The translations under genes and the position numbers were made by a program. The notes below the pieces were generated by a model that saw only the letters and a list, made by a program, of their open reading frames with translations, did no database searches and was not told where the DNA came from. DNA of 6,538 nt from the NCBI GenBank assembly GCA_017452215.1, contig JAFTMU010000103.1, forward strand, positions 1 to 6,538, written 5' to 3'. Positions 1 through 6,174 of the stretch are shown in pieces (the first letter of the stretch is position 1; each line of letters starts with the position of its first letter). The DNA is from Clostridia bacterium. GTDB taxonomy: Bacteria > Bacillota > Clostridia > Oscillospirales > CAG-272.

Positions 1-32
1 CCATTGGAACCATTATGGAGGAAAAACTATGA
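1..32 (+). CDS. Possible 3' tail of an upstream (probably his) gene
   Basis: Reading from base 3, the frame stays open as IGTIMEEKL and stops at TGA 30-32, overlapping the hisB start by ATGA. Every intact junction among the next three genes has the same kind of overlap, so an upstream operon member ending here is plausible. Only nine residues are visible, too few to identify. The IGT followed by an acidic stretch faintly recalls the end of histidinol-phosphate aminotransferase (HisC), but this is a guess. The alternative is untranslated leader carrying only the hisB ribosome-binding site. Confidence 0.35.
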   Translation, partial: IGTIMEEKL

Positions 33-616
33 GAACAGCAACCATTCACCGCAAAACAGCGGAGACCGATATTACCCTCTCCTTGAATCTGGACGGCACG
101 GGTGCATCCGAGATCAACAGCGGCTGCGGCTTTCTCGACCATATGCTCACTCTGTTTGCCAAGCACGGCAGATTCGACCTGACCCTCTCCTGCAAGGGAG
201 ACGTGGAGGTGGACGATCACCACACGGTAGAGGACATCGGCATTGCCCTGGGGGAAGCGTTCAAGATCGCCTTGGGGAATAAGCGTGGCATCGTTCGCTA
301 CGGAAGCATGATCCTCCCCATGGACGAATCCCTGATCCTTTCCGCCGTGGATCTCTCGGGCAGATCCTACCTCGGCTACGACGTTTCGATCCCCGCCGAA
401 AAGGTAGGCAGCTTTGATACCGAGCTGGGTGAGGAATTCTGGCTGGCATTCGTGCGCAACAGCCTCTCTACCCTGCACATCGTGCAGCTTTGTGGAAAGA
501 ATTCCCACCACATCCTGGAGGGCTCCTTCAAATCGGTAGCCAGAAGCCTGCGGGCAGCCGTGGCGATCGACCCCGCCGCCCGTGATGAGATCCCCTCCAC
601 GAAGGGAGTACTCTGA
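29..616 (+). CDS. hisB: Imidazoleglycerol-phosphate dehydratase HisB
   Basis: This 195-residue protein dehydrates imidazole glycerol phosphate to imidazole acetol phosphate, a cytoplasmic late step of histidine biosynthesis. Both family signatures are present: VDDHHTVEDIGIALGEA at residues 61-77 and GKNSHHILEGSFK at 156-168. They supply the paired histidines (64/65 and 160/161) and glutamates (68 and 164) that bind manganese in this family. FLDHM at 35-39 is also typical. The length fits the single-domain enzyme of Firmicutes; there is no N-terminal histidinol-phosphatase domain as in enterobacterial HisB, so that step must be encoded elsewhere. The start is supported by GGAGG at 17-21, 7 nt before ATG. 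Its stop shares one base with the hisH start (TGATG at 614-618), suggesting coupled translation. No defect is visible. Confidence 0.97.
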   Translation: MRTATIHRKTAETDITLSLNLDGTGASEINSGCGFLDHMLTLFAKHGRFDLTLSCKGDVEVDDHHTVEDIGIALGEAFKIALGNKRGIVRYGSMILPMDESLILSAVDLSGRSYLGYDVSIPAEKVGSFDTELGEEFWLAFVRNSLSTLHIVQLCGKNSHHILEGSFKSVARSLRAAVAIDPAARDEIPSTKGVL

Positions 617-1236
617 TGATCGCAATCGTTGATTACGGCGTGGGGAACCTCTTTTCCCTTTGCAGCTCCTTCGCCGCCATCGGTGCCGAAGCCGTTGCAA
701 CAAGTGATGAGAGTGTCATCCGCTCCGCCAACCGCATCATTCTCCCCGGCGTGGGCGCCTTTGGAGACGCCGCCGAAAAGCTCCGCTCCTCGGGTCTTGA
801 TAGAATCGTCATCGAGGAAGCAAACAAAGGCAAGCCCATCATGGGCATCAGCCTTGGAATGCAGCTGCTGTTTGAAAAAAGCTACGAAGACGGCATTCAC
901 GAAGGACTGGGACTCATTAAGGGCTCGATCCGCCCCATCCGGGACGTGATCCCGAAGGATCTCAAGATCCCCCACATCGGCTGGAACGCCCTGCAATTCA
1001 CCAAGCCCTCTCCCCTGTTCCGATACGTCAAGGACGGAGATTTCGTCTATTTTGTTCATTCTTATTACGCCGATGGCTGCGAGGACGCCGTCATCGCCAA
1101 CGGAGAATACGGCGCTCCCCTGACCGCCGCCGTGCAAAACGGCAACGTTTTTGGGTGTCAGTTCCACCCGGAAAAAAGCGGCGACGTGGGGCTCTCTATC
1201 CTGCGTGCATTTTGTGATATGGAGGTAACGGCATGA
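616..1236 (+). CDS. hisH: Imidazole glycerol phosphate synthase glutaminase subunit HisH, catalytic Cys replaced by Ser
   Basis: HisH is the class I glutamine amidotransferase subunit that hydrolyses glutamine and channels ammonia into HisF. The 206-residue length is normal. The oxyanion-loop motif PGVGAFGDA is at residues 44-52, and the rest of the triad, His184 and Glu186, is in FHPEKS near the end. The nucleophile is not: the motif that should read GICLGMQ reads GISLGMQ, with codon AGC at 850-852 giving Ser79. One base (T to A) separates AGC from the expected TGC. In this family a Cys-to-Ser change is expected to abolish or nearly abolish glutaminase activity. Lys187, matching the interface lysine that faces HisF Asp98 in the Thermotoga complex, is retained, so assembly with HisF may persist. 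The start has GGGAG at 604-608; the stop overlaps hisA (ATGA 1233-1236). It may be a structural subunit only, an early pseudogene, or a sequence error. Confidence 0.93.
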   Translation: MIAIVDYGVGNLFSLCSSFAAIGAEAVATSDESVIRSANRIILPGVGAFGDAAEKLRSSGLDRIVIEEANKGKPIMGISLGMQLLFEKSYEDGIHEGLGLIKGSIRPIRDVIPKDLKIPHIGWNALQFTKPSPLFRYVKDGDFVYFVHSYYADGCEDAVIANGEYGAPLTAAVQNGNVFGCQFHPEKSGDVGLSILRAFCDMEVTA

Positions 1237-1944
1237 ATATTTTTCCCGCCATCGACCTTTTCGGCAGCAAGGCGGTACGCCTTTATAAGGGCGACTACGC
1301 CCAAATGACCGTCTACAACGACGATCCCTGTGCCGTCGCCGCCGACTTCGCCGCCCAAGGTGCCCGCTTCATTCACATCGTGGACTTGGAGGGCGCTAAG
1401 AGTGGCGACACCCCGAATTTCGATACCGTTTGTAAAATCAAAAACACCTCCGGGCTCTTTTGCGAGATCGGCGGAGGCATTCGCTCCATGGAGGTCATCG
1501 ATCGCTACCTCTCAGCAGGCATCGACCGTGTGATCCTGGGCACCGCCGCCGTCAATGACGAGGTGTTTTTAAAGGAAGCCGTAGAAAAATACGGGGAGCG
1601 GATCGCTGTGGGCGCCGACCTCAAGGACGGCTACGTTGCCGTCAAGCTGGACCGAAAAAAGTGACCGCACCGCCGAAGAATTCTTCGCTCATATGCAACA
1701 GATCGGCGTAAAAACCGTCATCTGCACCGACATCTCCAAGGACGGCGCCATGATGGGGACCAACCTTGCCCTGTACCGCTCTCTCTCAGAGCGTTATGCC
1801 ATGCAGATCGTGGCATCGGGCGGTGTCAGCACCGTGGAGGACGTCAAACGCCTTTCCGAAATGCAGCTTTACGGCGCTATCATCGGCAAGGCATACTACA
1901 CGGGAGCCATCAAGCTCTCAGAGGCGATCGAGGTGGCAAAATGA
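1233..1944 (+). pseudogene. hisA: Frameshifted HisA, ProFAR isomerase
   Basis: HisA is the (beta/alpha)8 isomerase converting ProFAR to PRFAR, the substrate of HisF/HisH. The first frame runs from ATG 1233 (ribosome-binding site GGAGGT at 1221-1226) to TGA 1662-1664 and carries FPAIDLFGSKAVRLYKGDY with catalytic Asp8 and the phosphate-site GGGIRS. Homology continues in the frame two bases back (+1 shift) to TGA 1942-1944, with CTDISKDGAMMGTN (second catalytic Asp), VASGGVS and AIIGKAYYTGAI. The frames join at 1641-1650: GTC AAG, a lone C, then TGG ACC GAA. HisA proteins have V-A-V-x-G-W-x-E here, so two bases of the Gly codon seem lost; restoring them gives 237 residues, the normal size. As written, translation ends after 143 residues, without the last three strands. 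The 3' end still overlaps hisF by ATGA. Real mutation and assembly error cannot be told apart here. Confidence 0.9.
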
Positions 1945-2699
1945 TCACAAAGCGCATCATTCCCTGCCTTGACGTCAAGGACGGCAGAGTCGTCAAGGGC
2001 GTCAACTTTCAAGGGCTGTCCGACGTTTCCTCCCCCGTGGAGCTCGCCAAATTTTACAGCGCCAACGGTGCGGACGAATTGGTCTTTTACGACATCACCG
2101 CCTCCTTTGAAGGCAGAAAGCTCTTTACCGATATTCTTACCGAGACCGCAAAAAGCGTATTCATTCCTCTGACCGTAGGCGGCGGCATCAACACCGTAGA
2201 GGACTTTGACCGTGTCCTCAAATGCGGTGCCGATAAGGTCAGCGTCAACTCGGGCGCCATTCGCAACCCCTCCCTCATTTACGAGGCGGCAAAGCGATAC
2301 GGCGACCAATGCGTGGTGCTTTCCGCCGACGTCAAGCGGGTAGACGGCGTATTCCGAGTGTTTAGCAAGGGCGGCAGAGAGAATACGGGCATGGAGGCGA
2401 TCGAGTGGATCAAAAAATGCGTCGGCATGGGTGCGGGCGAGGTGGTCCTCAATTCCATCGACACCGACGGTGTCAAGGGCGGCTTCGATCTGGAAATGCT
2501 CGCAGCAGTCTGTGATGCCGTGTCGGTTCCCGTCATCGCCTCGGGCGGTGCGGGTCGCATCGAGGATTTCATCACCCTGTTTAGGACCCTGCCCCGTGTA
2601 GATGCAGGCCTTGCAGCCTCCATCTTCCACTTTGGAGAGGTCAGCATTCATGACCTGAAAGAAAAAATGGCGGAATCAAACATCCCTGTCCGCCGCTGA
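1941..2699 (+). CDS. hisF: Imidazole glycerol phosphate synthase cyclase subunit HisF
   Basis: HisF is a (beta/alpha)8 barrel that uses ammonia from HisH to convert PRFAR into imidazole glycerol phosphate and AICAR. The 252-residue protein is complete. Catalytic Asp11 lies in [15 protein letters not shown], and the second, Asp130, in SADVKR. Phosphate-binding loops GGGI (80-83) and ASGGAG in the C-terminal half are present. The ammonia-gate residues known from the Thermotoga enzyme are all kept at the same numbers: Arg5, Glu46, Lys99 and Glu167, as is Asp98 at the HisH interface. It is therefore built to partner HisH, although the HisH here lacks its nucleophile; family members can also use free ammonia. 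The start overlaps the hisA stop (ATGA), with a GAGGTGG sequence at 1930-1936 as ribosome-binding site. No damage is visible. Confidence 0.97.
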   Translation: MITKRIIPCLDVKDGRVVKGVNFQGLSDVSSPVELAKFYSANGADELVFYDITASFEGRKLFTDILTETAKSVFIPLTVGGGINTVEDFDRVLKCGADKVSVNSGAIRNPSLIYEAAKRYGDQCVVLSADVKRVDGVFRVFSKGGRENTGMEAIEWIKKCVGMGAGEVVLNSIDTDGVKGGFDLEMLAAVCDAVSVPVIASGGAGRIEDFITLFRTLPRVDAGLAASIFHFGEVSIHDLKEKMAESNIPVRR

Positions 2700-2712
2700 A
2701 AAGGAGTTTATC

Positions 2713-3363
2713 ATGATCAACATTCAAGAATTAAAATTCGATAAGGACGGCTTGATCCCCGCCATCGTGGTGGACGCCGTTTCCAAAAAAGTCCTCACCC
2801 TCGCCTACATGAACGAGGAAAGCTTAAAGATCTCCATGGAAAAGGGACTCACCTGCTTCTGGAGCCGTTCCAGAGGGGAACTCTGGCTCAAGGGCGAGAC
2901 CAGTGGCAACTATCAGCACATCGTCTCCATCACCGCCGATTGCGACAAGGACGCTTTGGTTGTCATGGTGGAAAAGGACGGCCCCGCCTGCCATACAGGC
3001 AGCGATTCCTGCTTTGAAGCCACCGTGTGGGAGAGCGACGAGCTTCAGGAATTCTCCCTCGAAGGACTCATGAAGCTGATCGAGGGCAGAAAGATCGATA
3101 AAAAGGAGGGCTCCTATACCACCTACCTCTTTGAAAAGGGGCTGGATAAGATCTTAAAGAAGGTAGGAGAAGAGAGCACCGAGGTCATCATTGCCGCCAA
3201 GGCAGAGGATAAAAAGGAGACGATCTATGAGATCGCCGACCTTGCCTATCACGTCATGGTGCTGATGATCGAGGCAGGCATCTCCCTGGAGGACATCCAC
3301 AAGGAGCTTGCCTCCCGCCATGTAGTGGATAAAAAGGTCAAGCAGGAAAAGATGACCAAATAA
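2713..3363 (+). CDS. hisI: Bifunctional phosphoribosyl-AMP cyclohydrolase / phosphoribosyl-ATP pyrophosphatase HisIE
   Basis: This 216-residue fusion does the second and third steps of histidine biosynthesis: PR-ATP to PR-AMP (HisE part) and ring opening of PR-AMP (HisI part). HisI covers about residues 1-105, with [18 protein letters not shown] at 49-66. Its metal ligands are Asp76, Asp78 and Asp80 for magnesium and Cys77, Cys93 and Cys100 for zinc, inside DCDKD and [12 protein letters not shown]. HisE covers about 118-210, an all-alpha MazG-like domain with [14 protein letters not shown] at 150-163 and YEIADLAYH at 172-180. The start is separated from hisF by 13 bases holding AAGGAG (2701-2706), 7 nt before ATG; it is the only his junction in the window without an overlap. 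A terminator follows about 20 bases after the stop, so this is the last gene of the operon. Confidence 0.96.
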   Translation: MINIQELKFDKDGLIPAIVVDAVSKKVLTLAYMNEESLKISMEKGLTCFWSRSRGELWLKGETSGNYQHIVSITADCDKDALVVMVEKDGPACHTGSDSCFEATVWESDELQEFSLEGLMKLIEGRKIDKKEGSYTTYLFEKGLDKILKKVGEESTEVIIAAKAEDKKETIYEIADLAYHVMVLMIEAGISLEDIHKELASRHVVDKKVKQEKMTK

Positions 3364-3384
3364 GAAATCGATCCAAACCGCAAA

Positions 3385-3415
3385 GGAGCATCGCCAAACG
3401 GCGGTGCTCCCTTTT
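3385..3415 (+). terminator. Rho-independent terminator of the his operon
   Basis: Left arm 3385-3395 (GGAGCATCGCC) pairs with 3400-3410 (GGCGGTGCTCC) over 11 bp with one T-G wobble and an AAAC loop, followed by CTTTTG. It begins 21 bases after the hisIE stop codon. The short T-run makes it moderately strong on its own. Confidence 0.8.
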
Positions 3416-3423
3416 GTGTAACG

Positions 3424-3457
3424 AAAAAACAGCCTCGGATTATCCGGGGCTGTTTTT
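3424..3457. terminator. Bidirectional terminator between convergent his operon and guaB
   Basis: AAAAACAGCC (3425-3434) is perfectly complementary to GGCTGTTTTT (3448-3457). The stem extends inward over five more pairs, one of them a wobble, to a TTA loop at 3440-3442. It is flanked by an A-run on the left and a T-run on the right, so either strand gives a GC-rich hairpin ending in U residues. It sits 12 bases past the guaB stop codon on the minus strand and backs up the his terminator on the plus strand. Confidence 0.85.
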
Positions 3458-3468
3458 CATATCTCTCA

Positions 3469-4977
3469 TCAATTATTCTTAATTTCCTTATTCTTCTGAA
3501 TGACGTCATGTGCGCCGCCCTCTACGATACTCGTAGCGGAAACCAGCGTCAGCACTGCCTTTTCCTGCAATTCAGGAATGGTCAAAGCGCCGCAGTTACA
3601 CATGGTGGACTTGACCTTTGCCAAGGAGATTGCCACGTTGTCCTTCAGGCTTCCCGCATAGGGAACGTAGGAATCCACGCCCTCCTCAAAGGAAAGCTTC
3701 TTGTCGCCGCCCAGGTCATATCTCTGCCAGTTGCGTGCTCTTGCCGAGCCCTCGCCCCAGTATTCCTTGTAATAGGTACCGCCAATGCTGACCTTGTTGG
3801 AGGGGCTTTCGTCGAAGCGAGCAAAATATCTGCCCAGCATCACGAAATCCGCACCCATAGCCAAAGCCAAGGTAATGTGGTGATCGTGTACGATGCCGCC
3901 GTCGGAGCATACGGGAATATAAACACCCGTCTCCTCAAAATAACGGTCTCTCTCGGCGCAAACCTCGATCAGCGCCGTTGCCTGACCTCTGCCGATGCCC
4001 TTGGTCTCACGGGTGATGCAGATCGATCCGCCTCCAATGCCGACCTTAATAAAGTCAGCGCCGCAATCAGCAAGGAAACGGAAGCCAGCGGCGTCTACCA
4101 CGTTGCCCGCACCCACCTTCACGCTGTCGCCGTACTTGGAGCGGATCCACTCGATGGTGCGCTTTTGCCACTCGGAAAATCCCTCGGAGGAGTCGATGCA
4201 AAGCACGTCAACGCCTGCCTCTACCAGCGCAGGAACACGCTCGGCATAGTCACGGGTGTTGATACCTGCACCAACGATGTATCTCTTGGACTTTCTGTCC
4301 AACAGCTCATTGGGGTTCTGCTTGTGGGAATCGTAGTCCTTGCGGAACACCATGTAGCAAAGATGGTCATTCTCGTCATTGATGGGAAGCGAATTGAGCT
4401 TGTTGTCCCAAATGATGTCGTTTGCTTCCTTGAGGGTAGTTCCCTCCTTGGCGCAAACCAGCTTGGAAAAAGGAGTCATAAAATCGGTTACGGGCGTTGC
4501 GGGGTCCATACGGCTGGGGCGGTAATCTCTGCCCGTCACAATGCCCAGGAGCTTGCCGTCAGAGCTTCCGTCGTCGGTAATGGCAACGGTGGAGTGTCCC
4601 GTCTTTTCCTTCAATGCGATCACGTCTGCCATGGTGGCATTGGGAGAGAGATTGGAATCACTCTTTACAAAGCCCGCCTTGTAGTCCTTCGCTCTCTTGA
4701 CCATGGCAGCCTCGTCCTCAATGCTTTGAGAGCCATAGATGAAGGAAACTCCACCCTCGGTTGCAAGCGCAACGGCGAGCCTGTCCCCCGAAACCGACTG
4801 CATGATAGCAGAAACCATAGGAATGTTCATCATGATCGCAGGCGTCTCTCCCTTGCGGTACTTGACCAGAGGGGTCTTGAGGCTGACGTTTGCAGGAATA
4901 CACTCCGAGGAGGAATATCCGGGAATCAAAAGATACTCGTTAAAAGTATGAGAAGGATCGTTAATAAAGGTTGCCAT
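3469..4977 (-). CDS. guaB: IMP dehydrogenase, Tritrichomonas-like type
   Basis: The 502-residue enzyme oxidises IMP to XMP with NAD+, the committed step to guanine nucleotides, in the cytoplasm. The catalytic domain is split by a CBS-pair (Bateman) region at about residues 100-220 ([19 protein letters not shown], then [10 protein letters not shown]). The active-site loop is [20 protein letters not shown] (313-332), with nucleophile Cys320. Asp262 lies in [16 protein letters not shown] is at 359-362, and the mobile-flap Arg419/Tyr420 in NWQRYDLGG. All catalytic residues are present. The usual bacterial loop is closer to GIGPGSICTTR; the [10 protein letters not shown] form, the [11 protein letters not shown] opening and the VEGGAHDVI ending match the Tritrichomonas foetus enzyme as I remember it, with numbering offset by one. 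The start has AAGGAG at 4990-4985, 7 nt before ATG, and a consensus promoter upstream. It is monocistronic, with no riboswitch-sized leader. Confidence 0.95.
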   Translation of the reverse strand: MATFINDPSHTFNEYLLIPGYSSSECIPANVSLKTPLVKYRKGETPAIMMNIPMVSAIMQSVSGDRLAVALATEGGVSFIYGSQSIEDEAAMVKRAKDYKAGFVKSDSNLSPNATMADVIALKEKTGHSTVAITDDGSSDGKLLGIVTGRDYRPSRMDPATPVTDFMTPFSKLVCAKEGTTLKEANDIIWDNKLNSLPINDENDHLCYMVFRKDYDSHKQNPNELLDRKSKRYIVGAGINTRDYAERVPALVEAGVDVLCIDSSEGFSEWQKRTIEWIRSKYGDSVKVGAGNVVDAAGFRFLADCGADFIKVGIGGGSICITRETKGIGRGQATALIEVCAERDRYFEETGVYIPVCSDGGIVHDHHITLALAMGADFVMLGRYFARFDESPSNKVSIGGTYYKEYWGEGSARARNWQRYDLGGDKKLSFEEGVDSYVPYAGSLKDNVAISLAKVKSTMCNCGALTIPELQEKAVLTLVSATSIVEGGAHDVIQKNKEIKNN

Positions 4978-5005
4978 ATTATATCTCCTTTTAGCGCTGT
5001 TATTA

Positions 5006-5041
5006 ACTATAGATTATAGCATATTTTCGTCAATTTGTCAA
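5006..5041 (-). promoter_or_regulatory. Consensus sigma-A promoter of guaB with extended -10
   Basis: On the minus strand, TTGACA (5041-5036) is followed after exactly 17 bases by TATAAT (5018-5013). TG stands one base before the -10 box, giving an extended -10. Both hexamers match consensus completely. Transcription would begin near 5006, leaving a leader of about 30 nt that carries the guaB ribosome-binding site. The match predicts strong, largely constitutive expression. Confidence 0.88.
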
Positions 5042-5056
5042 CCGAGCGCCCCCATC

Positions 5057-5083
5057 TTTTTTTCGTCTTTTTTACGTTTTTTT
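5057..5083 (-). promoter_or_regulatory. Three phased A-tracts upstream of the guaB promoter
   Basis: T-runs of 7, 6 and 7 bases at 5057-5063, 5068-5073 and 5077-5083 are A-tracts on the guaB strand. Their centres are about 10 bp apart, one helical turn, which is the arrangement that bends DNA. They lie roughly 54, 64 and 74 bp before the predicted start of transcription, where an UP-like element or a curved upstream region acts. The role is inferred. Confidence 0.55.
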
Positions 5084-5165
5084 AAGGAAAAACAGACAGA
5101 TTTTTCCCATCTTTCACAATCTCTTGGGCTTGCATATGCTGTATCGACGCTTTCCTCGGCCACCG

Positions 5166-6050
5166 TCAAAGGGACAGCTCCCTTTGCAGCGAGGCATGAC
5201 TCTCCAGTGTTTTTTTATATCTGCGAGGGGTCATTCCCTTGTACCTTTTGAATATTTTACAAAAATAACTCATGTCGTTAAAGCCACTGTCAAATGCCGC
5301 CTCTGTGATCGTTCGGTTTTCCTCGGCGATCTTTGAGCACGCACGCTCTACCCGCAGTCCGTTAACGTAATCGATCGGACTTTTCCCCGTGTATTCCTTG
5401 AAAAAACGGCAAAGATATTTTTCGTTCGTTTTGGCGACTTGCGCAAGATCGGCAAGGGTAATCCGTTCGGTATAATTCTCCTCGATCCACTCGACCAGAG
5501 CTGCGATCATCTGTCTGCGATTCCCCGCAGGGACGTGCTTTTCCCGAATCCTGATTCTGTTTTCGGTATAGAGAAGATACACCATCTCCGCCGCCTTGGC
5601 ATACGCCATCAGCTCAAAATAAGGTCCCTCCTCCGAAAGACAGTCAAAAAAGGCGTTCACGGTATCGGCAAGCGTACCGCTCGCCGTGCTCACAAGCTCC
5701 ACCTCCGCTCCGCCTGAAAAAAGCGGCAGCACGTACCCCGTAATGCGCCCCGAGCCGTGTCTGCAAAGCATATTCAAATCAAACACAATGCACTCATAGA
5801 CGGCATCGCAGGGCTCGCCCCTGTGTAAAACGCCGCTGCCTACAAAGCCGATCTCCCCTGCCCGAAGCGTATGCTTTTCATTGTTCAGATAGAGCCCAAG
5901 ACTCCCCGAAAGCACTCGGATCACCTCAAATTCACCGTGCCAATGCAGCGGCATTTCATAACGGGGATAATCCTTGTCCACGTGATAAAACTGTATGGGA
6001 AAATCCGGTACACCGTGCGGCTTTTCCTCCAAATGACGTTCTTTTTTCAT
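5166..6050 (-). CDS. AraC-family transcriptional regulator with N-terminal cupin domain
   Basis: This 294-residue cytoplasmic DNA-binding protein has a cupin-type sensing domain at about residues 20-100, with PLHWHGEFEVIRVLSG (34-49) and VLHRGEP (74-80). His36, His38 and His76 sit where such domains hold ligand or metal. The C-terminal AraC/XylS domain has two helix-turn-helix units: ITLADLAQVAKTNEKYLCRF (197-216) and ITEAAFDSGFNDMSYFCKIF (248-267), followed by the usual GMTPRRYK. After residue 282 comes a tail of about a dozen residues that is not typical and is encoded by an inverted repeat (5167-5186). The start has AAGGAG at 6063-6058, 7 nt before ATG. It is divergent from the L-fucose isomerase gene, so it probably activates that gene in response to L-fucose or a related sugar. 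The ligand is inferred from position only. Confidence 0.93.
   Translation of the reverse strand: MKKERHLEEKPHGVPDFPIQFYHVDKDYPRYEMPLHWHGEFEVIRVLSGSLGLYLNNEKHTLRAGEIGFVGSGVLHRGEPCDAVYECIVFDLNMLCRHGSGRITGYVLPLFSGGAEVELVSTASGTLADTVNAFFDCLSEEGPYFELMAYAKAAEMVYLLYTENRIRIREKHVPAGNRRQMIAALVEWIEENYTERITLADLAQVAKTNEKYLCRFFKEYTGKSPIDYVNGLRVERACSKIAEENRTITEAAFDSGFNDMSYFCKIFKRYKGMTPRRYKKTLESHASLQRELSL
5167..5186. repeat. Inverted repeat over the 3' end of the AraC-type gene
   Basis: CAAAGGGA (5167-5174) and TCCCTTTG (5179-5186) form a perfect 8-bp stem with a CAGC loop, spanning the last codons and stop of the regulator gene. No T-run follows on the minus strand, so it is not a standard terminator. It may stabilise the mRNA end or be a fragment of a dispersed repeat. 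Confidence 0.6.
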
Positions 6051-6076
6051 TGAAAAACTCCTTTTTTGTGAAAATC

Positions 6077-6104
6077 GTTATAGTTTTGTCTCCGATTCCA
6101 CCAA
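6077..6104 (-). promoter_or_regulatory. Possible promoter of the AraC-type regulator
   Basis: On the minus strand, TATAAC (6082-6077) is preceded after 16 bases by TTGGTG (6104-6099), a weak -35 sharing TTG with consensus. It would give a very short leader before the ribosome-binding site at 6063-6058. It overlaps the region upstream of the fucI promoter, so the two divergent promoters could influence each other. Confidence 0.4.
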
Positions 6105-6105
6105 G

Positions 6106-6122
6106 TATTTTATCATAAAATA
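6106..6122. promoter_or_regulatory. Perfect palindrome, candidate operator
   Basis: TATTTTAT (6106-6113) and ATAAAATA (6115-6122) are exact reverse complements around a single C. The element lies in the -35 to -10 spacer of the fucI promoter, immediately before the TATAAT box. It is a candidate binding site for a dimeric regulator. AraC proteins more often use direct repeats, so another protein, or chance in AT-rich DNA, remains possible. Confidence 0.45.
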
Positions 6123-6125
6123 TAC

Positions 6126-6131
6126 TATAAT
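6126..6131 (+). promoter_or_regulatory. -10 box of the fucI promoter
   Basis: TATAAT at 6126-6131 lies 43 bases before the fucI ATG. No -35-like hexamer is present 16-18 bp upstream (the sequence there is AAGTAT). A good -10 with no -35 is typical of promoters that need an activator, in keeping with the adjacent AraC-type gene. Confidence 0.6.
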
Positions 6132-6174
6132 GCAATTGGAAACCTAAAAAATAAATAAAAAAAGGAGTAATTTT

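Noticed and set aside
376..1167. A 263-codon open frame on the - strand across hisB and hisH
   Set aside because: It spans the junction of two well-supported genes on the other strand and has no family motif; it is a codon-usage shadow.
1655..1660. A6 run as the site of the hisA frameshift (homopolymer miscount)
   Set aside because: Shifting at the run would keep L-D-R in place of the conserved G-W-T-E. The Trp codon at 1648 already reads in the downstream frame, so the lesion is at about 1647.
1896..2651. A 251-codon open frame on the - strand across hisF
   Set aside because: It is antisense to an intact HisF with all catalytic residues, and no domain is recognisable.
4978..5006. A purine riboswitch before guaB
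   Set aside because: The predicted leader is only about 30 nt, far too short for an aptamer, and no such fold is visible.
3508..5019. A 503-codon open frame on the + strand, antisense to IMP dehydrogenase
   Set aside because: It lies opposite a gene with complete catalytic motifs, its own ribosome-binding site and a consensus promoter. The antisense product shows no recognisable domain; it stays open because the sense gene avoids codons whose complements are stops.
5086..5107. Terminator for the AraC-type gene at GGAAAAA/TTTTTCC
   Set aside because: The stem is almost all A-T with an 8-base loop and no T-run follows on the minus strand, so termination there is not convincing.
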